A stretch of 64,000 nt of DNA from the NCBI GenBank assembly GCA_018269005.1, contig JAFDVK010000034.1, forward strand, positions 62,001-126,000, read 5' to 3'. Origin of the DNA: Acidobacteriota bacterium. GTDB lineage: Bacteria > Acidobacteriota > Blastocatellia > Pyrinomonadales > Pyrinomonadaceae. A model generated the notes under the pieces. That model was not told where the DNA came from. It worked only from the letters and a program-made list of their open reading frames with translations, and made no database searches. Below, in pieces: positions 37,252-46,172 of the stretch (the stretch's first letter is position 1; every line of letters starts with the position of its first letter). The translations under genes and the position numbers were made by a program.

Positions 37252-39117
37252 ATGGAAAAACTTAACGAATTTCTGCGAGATCTTTTGTCCAGTTGCAGCG
37301 ATGAACTGCGTCTCGAACCGGGCAAAAAGCCGTTCATGCTCGCAGGTTCACGTACGATCGAGATCTCGAACACCCCGATTCTCGGCACCCAGATCAGTAT
37401 GATGGTGTTCCCGCTGATCCCGCAGGACATTAAGCTTATCCTTCCCCACTCACCCGAGATCGAATTCGAGCATCCGCACACACTTGGAAAATTCCAGTTC
37501 GTTGTAAGAAAATCACCGGCCGGCTTTAACGTTGTCATTCGGCCGCAACTTGCCGATCAGCGCACAACCTCACCTACGCCCGAAAATGTCTTTGCGCCCC
37601 AAGCAGCGCCGTCCGAACCCGTGACCGAGCCCGATCCCAAGACTGCCTCTGAGGAACCGATCTCGCCGCTTTCGCCATCAGAATTCACAGACTTTGACAG
37701 CGCGTCGGCAGGCTACGAATATACTTCAACCTTGACGCCGGTCGATCAGAGTCCAGAAAGTCTTGTCGTCGAAGAACGTGTTGAAGTACCCGCCTACCAA
37801 GTCGCGGGTATTCCTGCCGCGGATGTCGTCTCGGCCAACGATCCGGAATTTGCTACCGTCTTTTCTGACACATCAACGTACGAGCCCCAAGGCCCTCGCG
37901 ATGATTTTTCCGGCGCTTATGCGCCGCTGCCGGACCAGCCCTTTGAACATACGGCGGAGACAAATGGCTGGCCGCCGCCGACGCCTTCGGAGCCGCCGCT
38001 CATTCCGACACAACCGTCGCCTCATAGCCCAACGGTGGTGAGTTCGCGAATGGATCAGCTCTTCCGTACAATGGCATCTGCCGGCGCCTCAGACCTCCAT
38101 CTTTCCGTATCGATGCCGCCAATGATCCGCAAGGACGGCAAAATGCAGTCGCTTTCGGCCGGGGATGATGCTCTGACGGCCGAATCGATGAAGCACCTTC
38201 TCAGCGAAATAATGCCAAAGAAGAACGTTGAGGAATTCGCGCAGCGGCACGATACCGACTTTGCCTACGAGATCGAGGGCCTGGCGCGCTTCCGCTCGAA
38301 TATCTTCATGGACCGAAAAGGGATGGGAGCCGTCTTCCGCATAATCCCGACAAAGATGACGACCGCCGAGCAGCTAGGGCTGTCGGATGCAATTCTCGGC
38401 CTCACGCACCTTTCGAAAGGCCTCGTTGTCGTAACGGGCCCCACCGGTTCGGGTAAGTCCACGACGCTCTGTGCGATGGTGAACCACATCAATCAGAATC
38501 GCGAAGACCACATAATAACGATCGAAGACCCGATCGAGTTCGTCCACGACAATATCAAATGTCTCGTGAACCAACGCGAGGTACACAATCACACCGATTC
38601 ATTCAAAGATGCCCTGCGTGCGGCCCTTCGCGAAGACCCGGACATTCTGCTCGTCGGCGAAATGCGCGACCTCGAAACGATCTCGATCGCGATCGAAACG
38701 GCGGAAACAGGACACCTCGTCTTCGGCACCTTGCACACGACTACCGCGGCCTCAACCGTCGATCGCATCATCGACCAATTCCCTGCGGACCGTCAGCAGC
38801 AGATCCGCGTGATGCTTTCAGAATCGCTAAAAGGCGTTATCGCACAAACGCTCCTGCCAAAGAAAGGCGGCGGCCGCGTCGCTGCCCTAGAGATCCTGAT
38901 CGTAACTCCTGCGATCAGCAATTTGATCCGTGAGGGAAAGACGTTCCAGATCCCGTCTGCGATGCAGACCGGAAAGAACAGCGGTATGGTCGTGCTCAAC
39001 GACGCCCTTTTTGAGCTGGTGAAGAACGGTATGGTCGAGCCTAAAGACGCCTACATCAAGGCGGTCGATAAGGCCAACTTTGAGACGATGCTAACCCGCG
39101 GCGGATTCAAGATCTAG
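37252..39117 (+). CDS. PilT-type type IV pilus retraction ATPase with duplicated N-terminal domain
   Basis: 621 residues. The C-terminal part (about 263-620) is a standard PilT: MDQLFRTMASAGASDLHLSV, Walker A VVVTGPTGSGKSTTLCAMVN, Asp box HIITIEDPIEF, Walker B DPDILLVGEMRDLETI, His box GHLVFGTLHTTTAASTVDRI, and the AIRNLIRE-like ALEILIVTPAISNLIREGK. In front of it are a second, degenerate copy of the PilT N-terminal domain (residues 1-100) and a Pro/Glu/Ser-rich linker of about 160 residues. It likely powers pilus retraction; no pilin genes adjoin it. Confidence 0.9.
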   Translation: MEKLNEFLRDLLSSCSDELRLEPGKKPFMLAGSRTIEISNTPILGTQISMMVFPLIPQDIKLILPHSPEIEFEHPHTLGKFQFVVRKSPAGFNVVIRPQLADQRTTSPTPENVFAPQAAPSEPVTEPDPKTASEEPISPLSPSEFTDFDSASAGYEYTSTLTPVDQSPESLVVEERVEVPAYQVAGIPAADVVSANDPEFATVFSDTSTYEPQGPRDDFSGAYAPLPDQPFEHTAETNGWPPPTPSEPPLIPTQPSPHSPTVVSSRMDQLFRTMASAGASDLHLSVSMPPMIRKDGKMQSLSAGDDALTAESMKHLLSEIMPKKNVEEFAQRHDTDFAYEIEGLARFRSNIFMDRKGMGAVFRIIPTKMTTAEQLGLSDAILGLTHLSKGLVVVTGPTGSGKSTTLCAMVNHINQNREDHIITIEDPIEFVHDNIKCLVNQREVHNHTDSFKDALRAALREDPDILLVGEMRDLETISIAIETAETGHLVFGTLHTTTAASTVDRIIDQFPADRQQQIRVMLSESLKGVIAQTLLPKKGGGRVAALEILIVTPAISNLIREGKTFQIPSAMQTGKNSGMVVLNDALFELVKNGMVEPKDAYIKAVDKANFETMLTRGGFKI

Positions 39118-39177
39118 GTCTCGGCATTCTCTCGCCCCCTCAACTCGTGTAAAATTTAAGTTATATTAACGGCGATG

Positions 39178-39204
39178 CGTGTCCAACTATTTTGGCTGGA
39201 CACG
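39178..39204 (+). promoter_or_regulatory. inverted repeat in the VWA gene leader
   Basis: A perfect 8-base-pair inverted repeat, CGTGTCCA and TGGACACG, with an 11-base loop; a run of seven T follows eight bases later, shortly before the ATG at 39237. It may be an operator, or a weak terminator of the PilT-like gene. Confidence 0.5.
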
Positions 39205-39236
39205 TATCTAACTTTTTTTACACACAAAAGGGCTAT

Positions 39237-40502
39237 ATGAGGCGTTTTCCAAGGTATTGTTCCGTCGCTTTGATCTTCATTGTCGTTTTTGCGGCAGCCG
39301 CCGCTGCATTTGCACAGTCCCGGCCGCAGCGGCCGGATACCGCTCCGGGAAATGAAAAACGGAATCAACGCCCAAAACCGCCGACCGCCGAAGAACTAAA
39401 AAAGGCCGAGGAAGAACGCAAACAGGCTGAAGCAGAAAAGAATGCGATCATTGATCCCGGCGTTGAAAAGATCTCGACGAACATCGTCTCGGTCGAAGTC
39501 ACGGTCGTTAACAAGAAGACCGGAGCTGTTGTGACCGGGCTGAGGAAAGAGAACTTTGCGATCTTTGAGGACGGCAAACAGCAGCCGATCTCAGCTTTTA
39601 CAACGCCGGACTCGCCTATCACGGTCACCGTTCTTATTGAATTCAGCAAATGGAGTGAGGTCTTTGGTTCCGCCGCCGGCGGGATATTCGAGCCTGGCTC
39701 GTATGAGGTAGTACGGCCCGCGGCCCTTTTTGTCTCACGCTTTATCAAGCCGCCAAACGATTACGCTTCGATCGTCGCGTTCGATATTCGGCCAACGCCG
39801 ATCACCGATTTTACGAATGACCCGCAACGTCTGCGCCAAGCCGTCGATCTATTGTTTCGAAGTACACCAGCCGTCCGCGAGAACAATTTGTGGGACGCCC
39901 TAAAATTTACGCTGCTTGGCGGAACGACCGATACCGTCGTCCTTGAGAACTCCAAAGCGAAAACCGCTCAGTACGCCGGAATGGCGAATCTACGCGCACC
40001 GCGAAAGGCGATCATTCTTGTTGCGTCCGGAATCGACACCTTCAGCAAGACGAGTTATGACCAGGCTCGTCGGATCGTGCAGGAAGCAGGTGTTCCCGTG
40101 TATGTGATCAGCACCGGCAATCTTTTCTTTAAGCGTTACGAGAACCTGCTTGGCCCAATGGACGACCTCGCGACGGGCCTGCCGGGCCGCCTCACATTTC
40201 TCCAAGCTCAGAATTCGATGAATACGATCGCAAAGGAGTCCGGCGGAATGCACTTTCCAATGACGTTCGAGAGTGAGATCCCTGATTATCTGAACAGCAT
40301 CAACGCTCTGCTGCGAAACCAGTACAACATCGCCTATGACCTCAATAGCCCGCATACTCCCGGCCAGAAATACAAACTGCAGGTAAAGGTCGATGTCAAC
40401 GGCGACGGGATCTACGACGAAAAGGCGTATCGCGTCCAGGCACGCCCCTACTACATCGCCCCCGGCGGTGATGACGCAAAAGATAAAAGAAAAAAGGATT
40501 AA
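39237..40502 (+). CDS. secreted VWA-domain protein (acidobacterial VWFA-related type)
   Basis: 421 residues from ATG 39237. Signal peptide (VALIFIVVFAAAAAAFAQS), then a Pro/Lys/Glu-rich stretch (residues 30-80), and the conserved lead-in ISTNIVSVEVTVVNKKTGAV, LRKENFAIFEDGKQQPISAF. The VWA domain follows (ITVTVLIEFSK, with a Glu where the MIDAS Asp usually stands; KAIILVASGIDTFSKTSYDQ; VPVYVISTG). A final beta domain holds YNIAYDLNSPHTPGQKYKLQ. This matches the family defined in Acidobacteria (TIGR03436-like). Function unknown; probably extracellular or periplasmic protein binding. Confidence 0.85.
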   Translation: MRRFPRYCSVALIFIVVFAAAAAAFAQSRPQRPDTAPGNEKRNQRPKPPTAEELKKAEEERKQAEAEKNAIIDPGVEKISTNIVSVEVTVVNKKTGAVVTGLRKENFAIFEDGKQQPISAFTTPDSPITVTVLIEFSKWSEVFGSAAGGIFEPGSYEVVRPAALFVSRFIKPPNDYASIVAFDIRPTPITDFTNDPQRLRQAVDLLFRSTPAVRENNLWDALKFTLLGGTTDTVVLENSKAKTAQYAGMANLRAPRKAIILVASGIDTFSKTSYDQARRIVQEAGVPVYVISTGNLFFKRYENLLGPMDDLATGLPGRLTFLQAQNSMNTIAKESGGMHFPMTFESEIPDYLNSINALLRNQYNIAYDLNSPHTPGQKYKLQVKVDVNGDGIYDEKAYRVQARPYYIAPGGDDAKDKRKKD

Positions 40503-40544
40503 GCCGGATTTCTCTTCGCTAAAAAGAAAGGCTGCAAGAAACCT

Positions 40545-40958
40545 TTAGCTCCCGGATTGCTTCAAAAGCAGTCCGCTTGGCGTTGCGGTGTGATCAAAGA
40601 CGTAGTTGTACTTATAGATCCCGAACGGCAGGATCGAGACCGGGATCGAGTAGTTCACGTGGGCATTGACTCCCGGGCCGACCTTCTTCACCTCGACCAG
40701 CGCGTCGGACGGAACCTCATTCGCTGAAATTGCTTTCTCAAGGCGTTCCTTCACGTTCTTGACGGGGTCGACGTTGCCCGGCAGCGCCATTCCCTGCAGC
40801 ACCGCGGTCTCCATATCGGACTTCATCGCCTCACCTTGATACGCGACCGGGATGTAGTTGTATCCGGCGTTCGCGACCAACAATATAAAAGCCAGCACAA
40901 TAAGAAATTTGACGCCGGCACTGCCGCGTTCATTGACTCGGTTCGTTACATTCTGCAT
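40545..40958 (-). CDS. pilin-like or DUF4845-like membrane-anchored small protein
   Basis: 137 residues. The N-terminus NERGSAGVKFLIVLAFILLV has the look of a pilin-type class III signal or of the DUF4845 helix (a short polar leader with Gly, then a hydrophobic helix). A periplasmic domain of about 100 residues follows (KNVKERLEKAISANEVPSDA, NAHVNYSIPVSILPFGIYKY). No conserved Glu at the +5 position typical of major pilins is clear. It may be a minor assembly factor. It lies downstream of aroB on the same strand after 27 bases. Confidence 0.6.
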   Translation of the reverse strand: MQNVTNRVNERGSAGVKFLIVLAFILLVANAGYNYIPVAYQGEAMKSDMETAVLQGMALPGNVDPVKNVKERLEKAISANEVPSDALVEVKKVGPGVNAHVNYSIPVSILPFGIYKYNYVFDHTATPSGLLLKQSGS

Positions 40959-40985
40959 TTTTCTAAACTTCCTTCGCTGTTGAGC

Positions 40986-42110
40986 TTACTTCTGAAGCTT
41001 AAGAAACGCTTCGAGTGTGGAAAGAGCGGTTTTTGGAGAGACATGATCACCCGAAAAAACTACGGGCCGGCCGATACCTCGAAGCAGGATCCATTGAAGT
41101 GATCCGGATATGTTCTTTTTGTCGAATTGAAAAGCCTCAAAGACCTTTTGAGGTTCAATGTCCGCAAGCGACGGCAAAACACCGACGCTGTGCAAAACAT
41201 CGTATAACAATTCTACATCCTGCTTGTCACAAATCGCAAGCTTTTTTGAGAGTTCGGCGGCATAAAGAATGCCATAGCCAACAGCCTCACCATGACGGAA
41301 ATATCGGTAATCTGTGGCTTTTTCTAGAGCGTGAGCGAGCGTATGCCCAAAATTCAAGATTTTTCGCGAACGCCCGTCCGTCCGTTTAACATCCTCGAAA
41401 GGGTCCTGATCGACGATCTTAGCCTTAAATGCAATATTCTCACGTACCAGGGCCGCAAGCTTCTCGCTGGAAAAAAGGGACGTTCTATCGGAAAAACACG
41501 CTTTTGTTCGCTTTAATAGGCTCTTCCCTCCGAGCGCGGCGTGTTTTACCATTTCACACGCCCCTGCCACGATCTCGCGTTCCGGCAACGTTCTAAGGCA
41601 CTCTACGTCAGCGAAAACGCCAGTCGCGGGATGAAATGCACCGATCGTATTCTTGCCGAAAGAAGCGTTTACGCCGGTTTTGCCGCCGACCGACGAGTCG
41701 ATCATTGCGAGCAAAGTGGTCGGCAGTTGGATATGTTTGATGCCTCGCAGATAGGTCGCCGCGGCAAAACCACCCAGATCGCCGACAACGCCTCCGCCTA
41801 GCGAAAGCAAAGCATCGGTCCGTTCAATACGGGCCGCTGCCATCGCCGCCAAGACCTTTTCTGTGGAGGCCAATGTTTTGAATCTCTCACCGTCGCCGAT
41901 TAGCGCGGTCGCGGTCGAGAAACCTACCTTTTGCAAACTTGCTTCGACCGTTCGCCCGTAAAGTCCAAAAACCTTCCGATTCGAGACGAGAAATGCACGT
42001 TTCGCTTGGCCCCCAAAACGTTGGCGTGCGAACGCTCCAACGGAGTCGAGGTTTCCCTGCCCGATCTCGATCGTCTCAAATAGGTCCATCGCTGTTGGCG
42101 AAGCTCTCAT
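40986..42110 (-). CDS. aroB: 3-dehydroquinate synthase
   Basis: 374 residues. NAD-binding and catalytic motifs are intact: SLGGGVVGDLGGFAAATYLR, LPTTLLAMIDSSVGGKTGVN, KNTIGAFHPATGVFADVECL, and the metal ligands in LNFGHTLAHALEKATDYRYF and HGEAVGYGILYAAEL. It makes 3-dehydroquinate from DAHP in aromatic amino acid synthesis, in the cytosol. Its start overlaps the glmM stop by 4 bases. Confidence 0.96.
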   Translation of the reverse strand: MRASPTAMDLFETIEIGQGNLDSVGAFARQRFGGQAKRAFLVSNRKVFGLYGRTVEASLQKVGFSTATALIGDGERFKTLASTEKVLAAMAAARIERTDALLSLGGGVVGDLGGFAAATYLRGIKHIQLPTTLLAMIDSSVGGKTGVNASFGKNTIGAFHPATGVFADVECLRTLPEREIVAGACEMVKHAALGGKSLLKRTKACFSDRTSLFSSEKLAALVRENIAFKAKIVDQDPFEDVKRTDGRSRKILNFGHTLAHALEKATDYRYFRHGEAVGYGILYAAELSKKLAICDKQDVELLYDVLHSVGVLPSLADIEPQKVFEAFQFDKKNISGSLQWILLRGIGRPVVFSGDHVSPKTALSTLEAFLKLQK

Positions 42111-43447
42111 CCCAGGTTTTCCCGTATGATGTCTGCGAGGGCGGCAGCCTTCCGTTCAATGTCGTCCTGATCGACGCCCTCGATCATAACGCGCGCGAGA
42201 TTCTCAGTTCCGGAATATCTAAGCAGCAGTCGGCCGTTTTCCGCCATCTCTTTTTCAAGTCCGACGGCGGCTTCCGCGATCGCACGCACTTCTTCGAAAG
42301 GCCGCTTTTCTTTGACCGCAACATTCACGAGGACCTGCGGAAATCGCTGAAACCCGGCCACTGCGTCACAGAGAGAGAGTCCACGGCGTGCAAGGGAAGA
42401 AAGCGTCAACACCGCGGTCGCCATTCCATCTCCGACGAGACTGCGTTCAGGAAAAATTATGTGGCCGGACTGCTCACCGCCGACAACCGAACCGGTACGG
42501 ATAAGCTCTTCAAGTACGTACTTATCTCCTACCTTTGCTCGGATAAGGTCAATATCCCTTGACCTAAACGCGATCTCAAGCCCGATGTTGCTCATCACGG
42601 TCGCAACGACCTTTCTATTCGCAAGTCTGTCCTTCTCGGCCATCTCGGTCGCGAGGATCCAAAGGGTCGCATCGCCATCGACAACGCTGCCTTTATGATC
42701 AACAAAAAGTACGCGGTCTGCATCTCCGTCGAACGCAATGCCAAGATCAAAGCCAGCCTCGACCACGGTTGCCGAGAGGGCGTCAAGATGCAGCGAGCCG
42801 CAGTCCTTGTTTATGTTCCGCCCGTCCGGAGAATCGTTGATGACGAGAACTTCTGCCCCAAGGCTGCGAAAAAGCTTCGGGGCAAGATCGTAAGCGGCCC
42901 CGTTCGCACAATCCAAAACGATCGAGAAGTCCGAGAGCGAGCTCCCTTCAGCAGCAGAGCGAAGGTGTTCCAGATACTTTTCATCAAAGCCCTCGACAAG
43001 ATCTTCGTTTAGAACGATAGGGGCGACCGGTGCGATCTCGCCTGCTTCAATATCCTCTTCAATAAGCTTCTCGATCGAGCTGTCGAGTTTCTTGCCGCTC
43101 GGCAAGAATACCTTGATCCCATTATCTTCAAACGGATTGTGCGACGCGCTGACAACAATGCCCGCATCGTAGCTTTCCGCACCGGTCAGAAATGCAACGC
43201 CGGGCGTTGTGATCACTCCCGCAGATGATATCTGTCCGCCTTCCGCGGCAACTCCCGCATGGATCGCACCCTCGATCGCTTGTCCGGATTCGCGTGTATC
43301 GCGCCCGGAAATGAATCGAGGTTTGCGGCCAAGACTCGCCTCAAACTGTCGCGCCAAAGATCTGCCGATAATGCTCACGGTTCGCTCATCGAGCGGGAAC
43401 TCGCCTGCTCGGCCTCTAACGCCGTCTGTTCCAAAATGCTTTCCCAT
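42107..43447 (-). CDS. glmM: phosphoglucosamine mutase
   Basis: 446 residues from ATG 43447, normal length; the earlier in-frame start at 43528 would add 27 unrelated residues. MGKHFGTDGVRGRAGEFPLD is the family N-terminus, the active-site Ser is in GIVVSASHNPFEDNGIK, the Mg ligands in LGIAFDGDADRVLFVD, and the substrate loop is VGGEQSGHIIFP. The C-terminal phosphate site is RYSGTENLARVMIEG. Converts glucosamine-6-P to glucosamine-1-P for peptidoglycan and LPS. Translationally coupled to aroB. Confidence 0.95.
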   Translation of the reverse strand: MGKHFGTDGVRGRAGEFPLDERTVSIIGRSLARQFEASLGRKPRFISGRDTRESGQAIEGAIHAGVAAEGGQISSAGVITTPGVAFLTGAESYDAGIVVSASHNPFEDNGIKVFLPSGKKLDSSIEKLIEEDIEAGEIAPVAPIVLNEDLVEGFDEKYLEHLRSAAEGSSLSDFSIVLDCANGAAYDLAPKLFRSLGAEVLVINDSPDGRNINKDCGSLHLDALSATVVEAGFDLGIAFDGDADRVLFVDHKGSVVDGDATLWILATEMAEKDRLANRKVVATVMSNIGLEIAFRSRDIDLIRAKVGDKYVLEELIRTGSVVGGEQSGHIIFPERSLVGDGMATAVLTLSSLARRGLSLCDAVAGFQRFPQVLVNVAVKEKRPFEEVRAIAEAAVGLEKEMAENGRLLLRYSGTENLARVMIEGVDQDDIERKAAALADIIRENLG

Positions 43448-43697
43448 AGATTTCGGCAGATATCCCGATCTTGAGAGTCTGCTCGCTAGAACTCGCGAAA
43501 ATAAGAGATTAGCAAATTCGGCCGCCAAATTGCTCGGCCAAACACATAAGAGATTTTTGTATATGCAATAAAACTTTCGAAAATGATTGACAACGGCTAA
43601 GCGCTTAAGCGAATCTAAGAATGGCCGTCGTCAAAAGCCATTGCGACAGACGGTGAGATTTTCACAAGGATTTAGGGTGTCACTCCTCGAACAAGCA

Positions 43698-44981
43698 ATG
43701 AAAAAAGAATTAGCATTTTCCTCGATAATCGTTCTATCGCTTAGCGCTTTGGGCCTTGCCCAATCGAACAATGGGGAGAGCAATTCTAGATCGTCAAAGG
43801 TGGTCGTAACTTCAACGCTGAGGCCCGTGCCGACGCCCATTCCGCGTGTCTTAACTACGCCGACTCCGGTCATTGTACCGAGCGCTCCACCGGTCGGCCC
43901 ATCAACGAATTCATCAACAAATTCATATTCGCCGGCCGCCTCAAACGTGAATTTCGACGGCCTCAGTTTCTCGCAGATCAAGTCACGGCTTGCGGAAGCC
44001 AAACGCGAGATGCAGTCGCGACCGGTCACAATTGGCAGTTCAGAGGCAGTTGGAAATGACCCGATCTACTTTGTAAAGATCGCGTATTTGGACGAGCGCA
44101 CGCGGCAGATCGAGTTCGTGTCCCTTTCCAAAGATGCGTTCCTGGCAAAGAATACAACGAGTTCGGCGGTCTCGACTGATGGTTCGACGCTTTTCTTTCG
44201 AAACATCAGGGCAAACGGCGTGAACACTCCGATAGTGCTGACCGATCAATCCGGTGGTTCAAAGCTTCCGCTGATGATCCAGTATCCTGTCGTCCGGGAC
44301 GGCCGATTTATTGAGACCGCGTATTATGTTTCCACACACCCGGGCATTATTACTCCGGACGTGATCAGTGCCGGAAGGTATTACGTTCGTAACACGATCG
44401 AGGTCGCGCGCGAAAAGCTAAGGCATTCCGGTTATATTATTCAGCCTAAGGTGGCCGACATCGCCGAACGTCTTGCTACTGTCGAACATGTCGATCATTG
44501 GCGCTTTCGCACCGAACTTCATCCGAACATCTTCAATGATATCTTTACTCTCTACGCCTTGAATGAGGGACAGACGTATCGTTATTCGGTTAGCTCTGCA
44601 GGCGCGGGCGGGATGGTGCAGATGATCCCCTCGACGTATCGTATGGTCAGGGCTCGTTTTCCGCAAGCGAATCTGATGCCCGACTTTGTCAGCGGAATGC
44701 AGGATCACGTCAATGCGACAAAGGCAATGCTTCTTTACATGCAGATGACATGGAACGATCTTTCGAGCAACGACACGATCTCACAAGCAATGGCCGACGG
44801 CATCGCACGGCAGGAAGACCTAATGGCCGCAGGCTACAATTCAAATCCCGCACGGCTAGCGGGCTACATCAGACGCGGCGGCGATAACTGGACGAACCTG
44901 ATCCCGCGTGAGACACAGATCTATTTGCAGATATTCGCTTCGCTTGAACGTGCCGTTCCGCTTGCCGCTCGAACGCACTAG
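43698..44981 (+). CDS. lytic transglycosylase-like secreted protein
   Basis: 427 residues from ATG 43698. Signal peptide (FSSIIVLSLSALGLAQS), a Ser/Thr/Pro/Asn-rich linker (about 20-80), then a long domain without clear homology, and a C-terminal SLT-like domain: ALNEGQTYRYSVSSAGAGGM places a Glu at the position of the catalytic acid, followed by VQMIPSTYRMVRARFPQ. ARLAGYIRRGGDNWTNLIPR ends the domain. Such enzymes cut peptidoglycan. Its stop overlaps the CYTH gene stop on the other strand by 4 bases (convergent). Confidence 0.75.
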   Translation: MKKELAFSSIIVLSLSALGLAQSNNGESNSRSSKVVVTSTLRPVPTPIPRVLTTPTPVIVPSAPPVGPSTNSSTNSYSPAASNVNFDGLSFSQIKSRLAEAKREMQSRPVTIGSSEAVGNDPIYFVKIAYLDERTRQIEFVSLSKDAFLAKNTTSSAVSTDGSTLFFRNIRANGVNTPIVLTDQSGGSKLPLMIQYPVVRDGRFIETAYYVSTHPGIITPDVISAGRYYVRNTIEVAREKLRHSGYIIQPKVADIAERLATVEHVDHWRFRTELHPNIFNDIFTLYALNEGQTYRYSVSSAGAGGMVQMIPSTYRMVRARFPQANLMPDFVSGMQDHVNATKAMLLYMQMTWNDLSSNDTISQAMADGIARQEDLMAAGYNSNPARLAGYIRRGGDNWTNLIPRETQIYLQIFASLERAVPLAARTH

Positions 44982-45511
44982 CCGTCGATCAATTCGCGGA
45001 TCTCGTCCTGCACGTCTGCGAACGTCTTTTCGACCAAATTCGTACCTAAAAAGAACGGATTTCCCGTAACCTCGAGCTTTGCAAAAGGCGGCGGTTCGAA
45101 CGTATCGAAATCCTCAGAGGATCCGAATTCAAAACTCGCGGTGCCTAATCCCTGCAGCTTACCTAGATAGATGTCGAACAGGATCTTCGATCGCTCGAAC
45201 TCCTGAAAGTAGCGATTTTTCCGGATCTCTAGGCCTTCAAGCCCGGCAAACGCCTCATACTCGGCCTCGTTCAAATGAAGCTCGGAGAATTTTACGGCCG
45301 GATGCCCGCTGTCTTCGGAAAGGAAAACCTGCTGCAGCGTCCGTGTCCACGCCTTCGAATATGGGTCGCGAACGCTTCGTATCCGGAGGCGTGTATTCGG
45401 AATATAGCCGTCAAATAGCTGCAGGTGCGAACTTGCCAGCGTGAGCGGTTCGGGCAGGCCTTCGATCAAATAAAGTCGGGAAAGATGTGTCTCGGCTGTT
45501 TTGGCTGACAT
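44978..45511 (-). CDS. CYTH domain protein
   Basis: 177 residues. The CYTH tunnel-fold signature shows as alternating charged strands: TRLRIRSVRDPYSKAWTRTL, KNRYFQEFERSKILFDIYLG, LQGLGTASFEFGS, FAKLEVTGNPFFLGTNL. The classical N-terminal ExExK is not evident in the first residues, so it is divergent. CYTH proteins bind triphosphates (adenylate cyclase, thiamine triphosphatase or tripolyphosphatase). Substrate unknown. Confidence 0.75.
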   Translation of the reverse strand: MSAKTAETHLSRLYLIEGLPEPLTLASSHLQLFDGYIPNTRLRIRSVRDPYSKAWTRTLQQVFLSEDSGHPAVKFSELHLNEAEYEAFAGLEGLEIRKNRYFQEFERSKILFDIYLGKLQGLGTASFEFGSSEDFDTFEPPPFAKLEVTGNPFFLGTNLVEKTFADVQDEIRELIDG

Positions 45512-45564
45512 ATCAGATTATTTATACTTCTAATATTCCAATGTAATTTGGACGGATTCATTAT

Positions 45565-46119
45565 ATGAGAAAATTCTATTTCGGTTCAGTAATTATTGCT
45601 CTTTCGAGCCTATTTTTTGCGGCATGCGGAGGACCGGCCGCGAACACGAATACAAACTCGAACTCGGGCGGACAAAATACCACTTCGCCGAATTCGAACC
45701 AGCAAGCGCAGGTTGCTCCGGCGAATGTGCCTGCCGGCACGACCGTCAAGCCCGTCGAAGAGACTATCAACAACGCACCTACGCTCGCTCCTGTCGTGCA
45801 TGCTTACTACGACGCCCTAAAGAATAAGAACACGGCCGCCCTTAGGGAGGTGCTTTCGGCTGAATTCTTCGCCCGCTCCGAAAAGCAAATGAAGGAGGAT
45901 GGCGCTAAGGACCTTGCGACCTATATGGCCGAATTTGACACGATCCCGGACAAGCCCGTCGAGGTTCGCAACGAGAAGATCGAAGGCAACAAAGCCGTTG
46001 CTCAGATAAAAGGGGGCGACTACTTGGGCTGGACGCCATTCACGTTTGTGAACGAAGGCGGCAAGTGGAAATTCACAGGCGGCAGCACCGACTTGAACGC
46101 GGTCAAAGACGGTAAATAG
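45565..46119 (+). CDS. lipoprotein with NTF2/SnoaL-like domain
   Basis: 184 residues. Lipobox at LSSLFFAACGG, then an Asn/Thr/Gly/Gln-rich linker (about 25-60), and a 100-residue domain: LAPVVHAYYDALKNKNTAAL, REVLSAEFFARSEKQMKEDG and TPFTFVNEGGKWKFTGG, the helix-plus-sheet pattern of SnoaL/NTF2-fold proteins. No catalytic motif. Probably a periplasmic or surface lipoprotein. Ends just before a strong terminator. Confidence 0.75.
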   Translation: MRKFYFGSVIIALSSLFFAACGGPAANTNTNSNSGGQNTTSPNSNQQAQVAPANVPAGTTVKPVEETINNAPTLAPVVHAYYDALKNKNTAALREVLSAEFFARSEKQMKEDGAKDLATYMAEFDTIPDKPVEVRNEKIEGNKAVAQIKGGDYLGWTPFTFVNEGGKWKFTGGSTDLNAVKDGK

Positions 46120-46123
46120 TACC

Positions 46124-46135
46124 CCACGATCGTGG
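46124..46135. repeat. 12-base perfect palindrome
   Basis: CCACGATCGTGG lies just after the lipoprotein stop and before the terminator. It has no obvious role and may be a protein site or chance. Confidence 0.45.
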
Positions 46136-46139
46136 ATAT

Positions 46140-46162
46140 GGCCCGCTTTTTTGCGGGCCTTT
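46140..46162. terminator. terminator between convergent genes
   Basis: GGCCCGC-tttttt-GCGGGCC, a perfect 7-base-pair stem followed by three T on the plus strand. It serves the lipoprotein gene and, less well, the efflux operon coming from the other side. Confidence 0.75.
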
Positions 46163-46172
46163 CTGGTGGATC

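Noticed and set aside
43581..43620. Promoter with TTGACA at 43587 for the transglycosylase-like gene
   Set aside because: No acceptable -10 box at 16-18 bases; left out as unproven.
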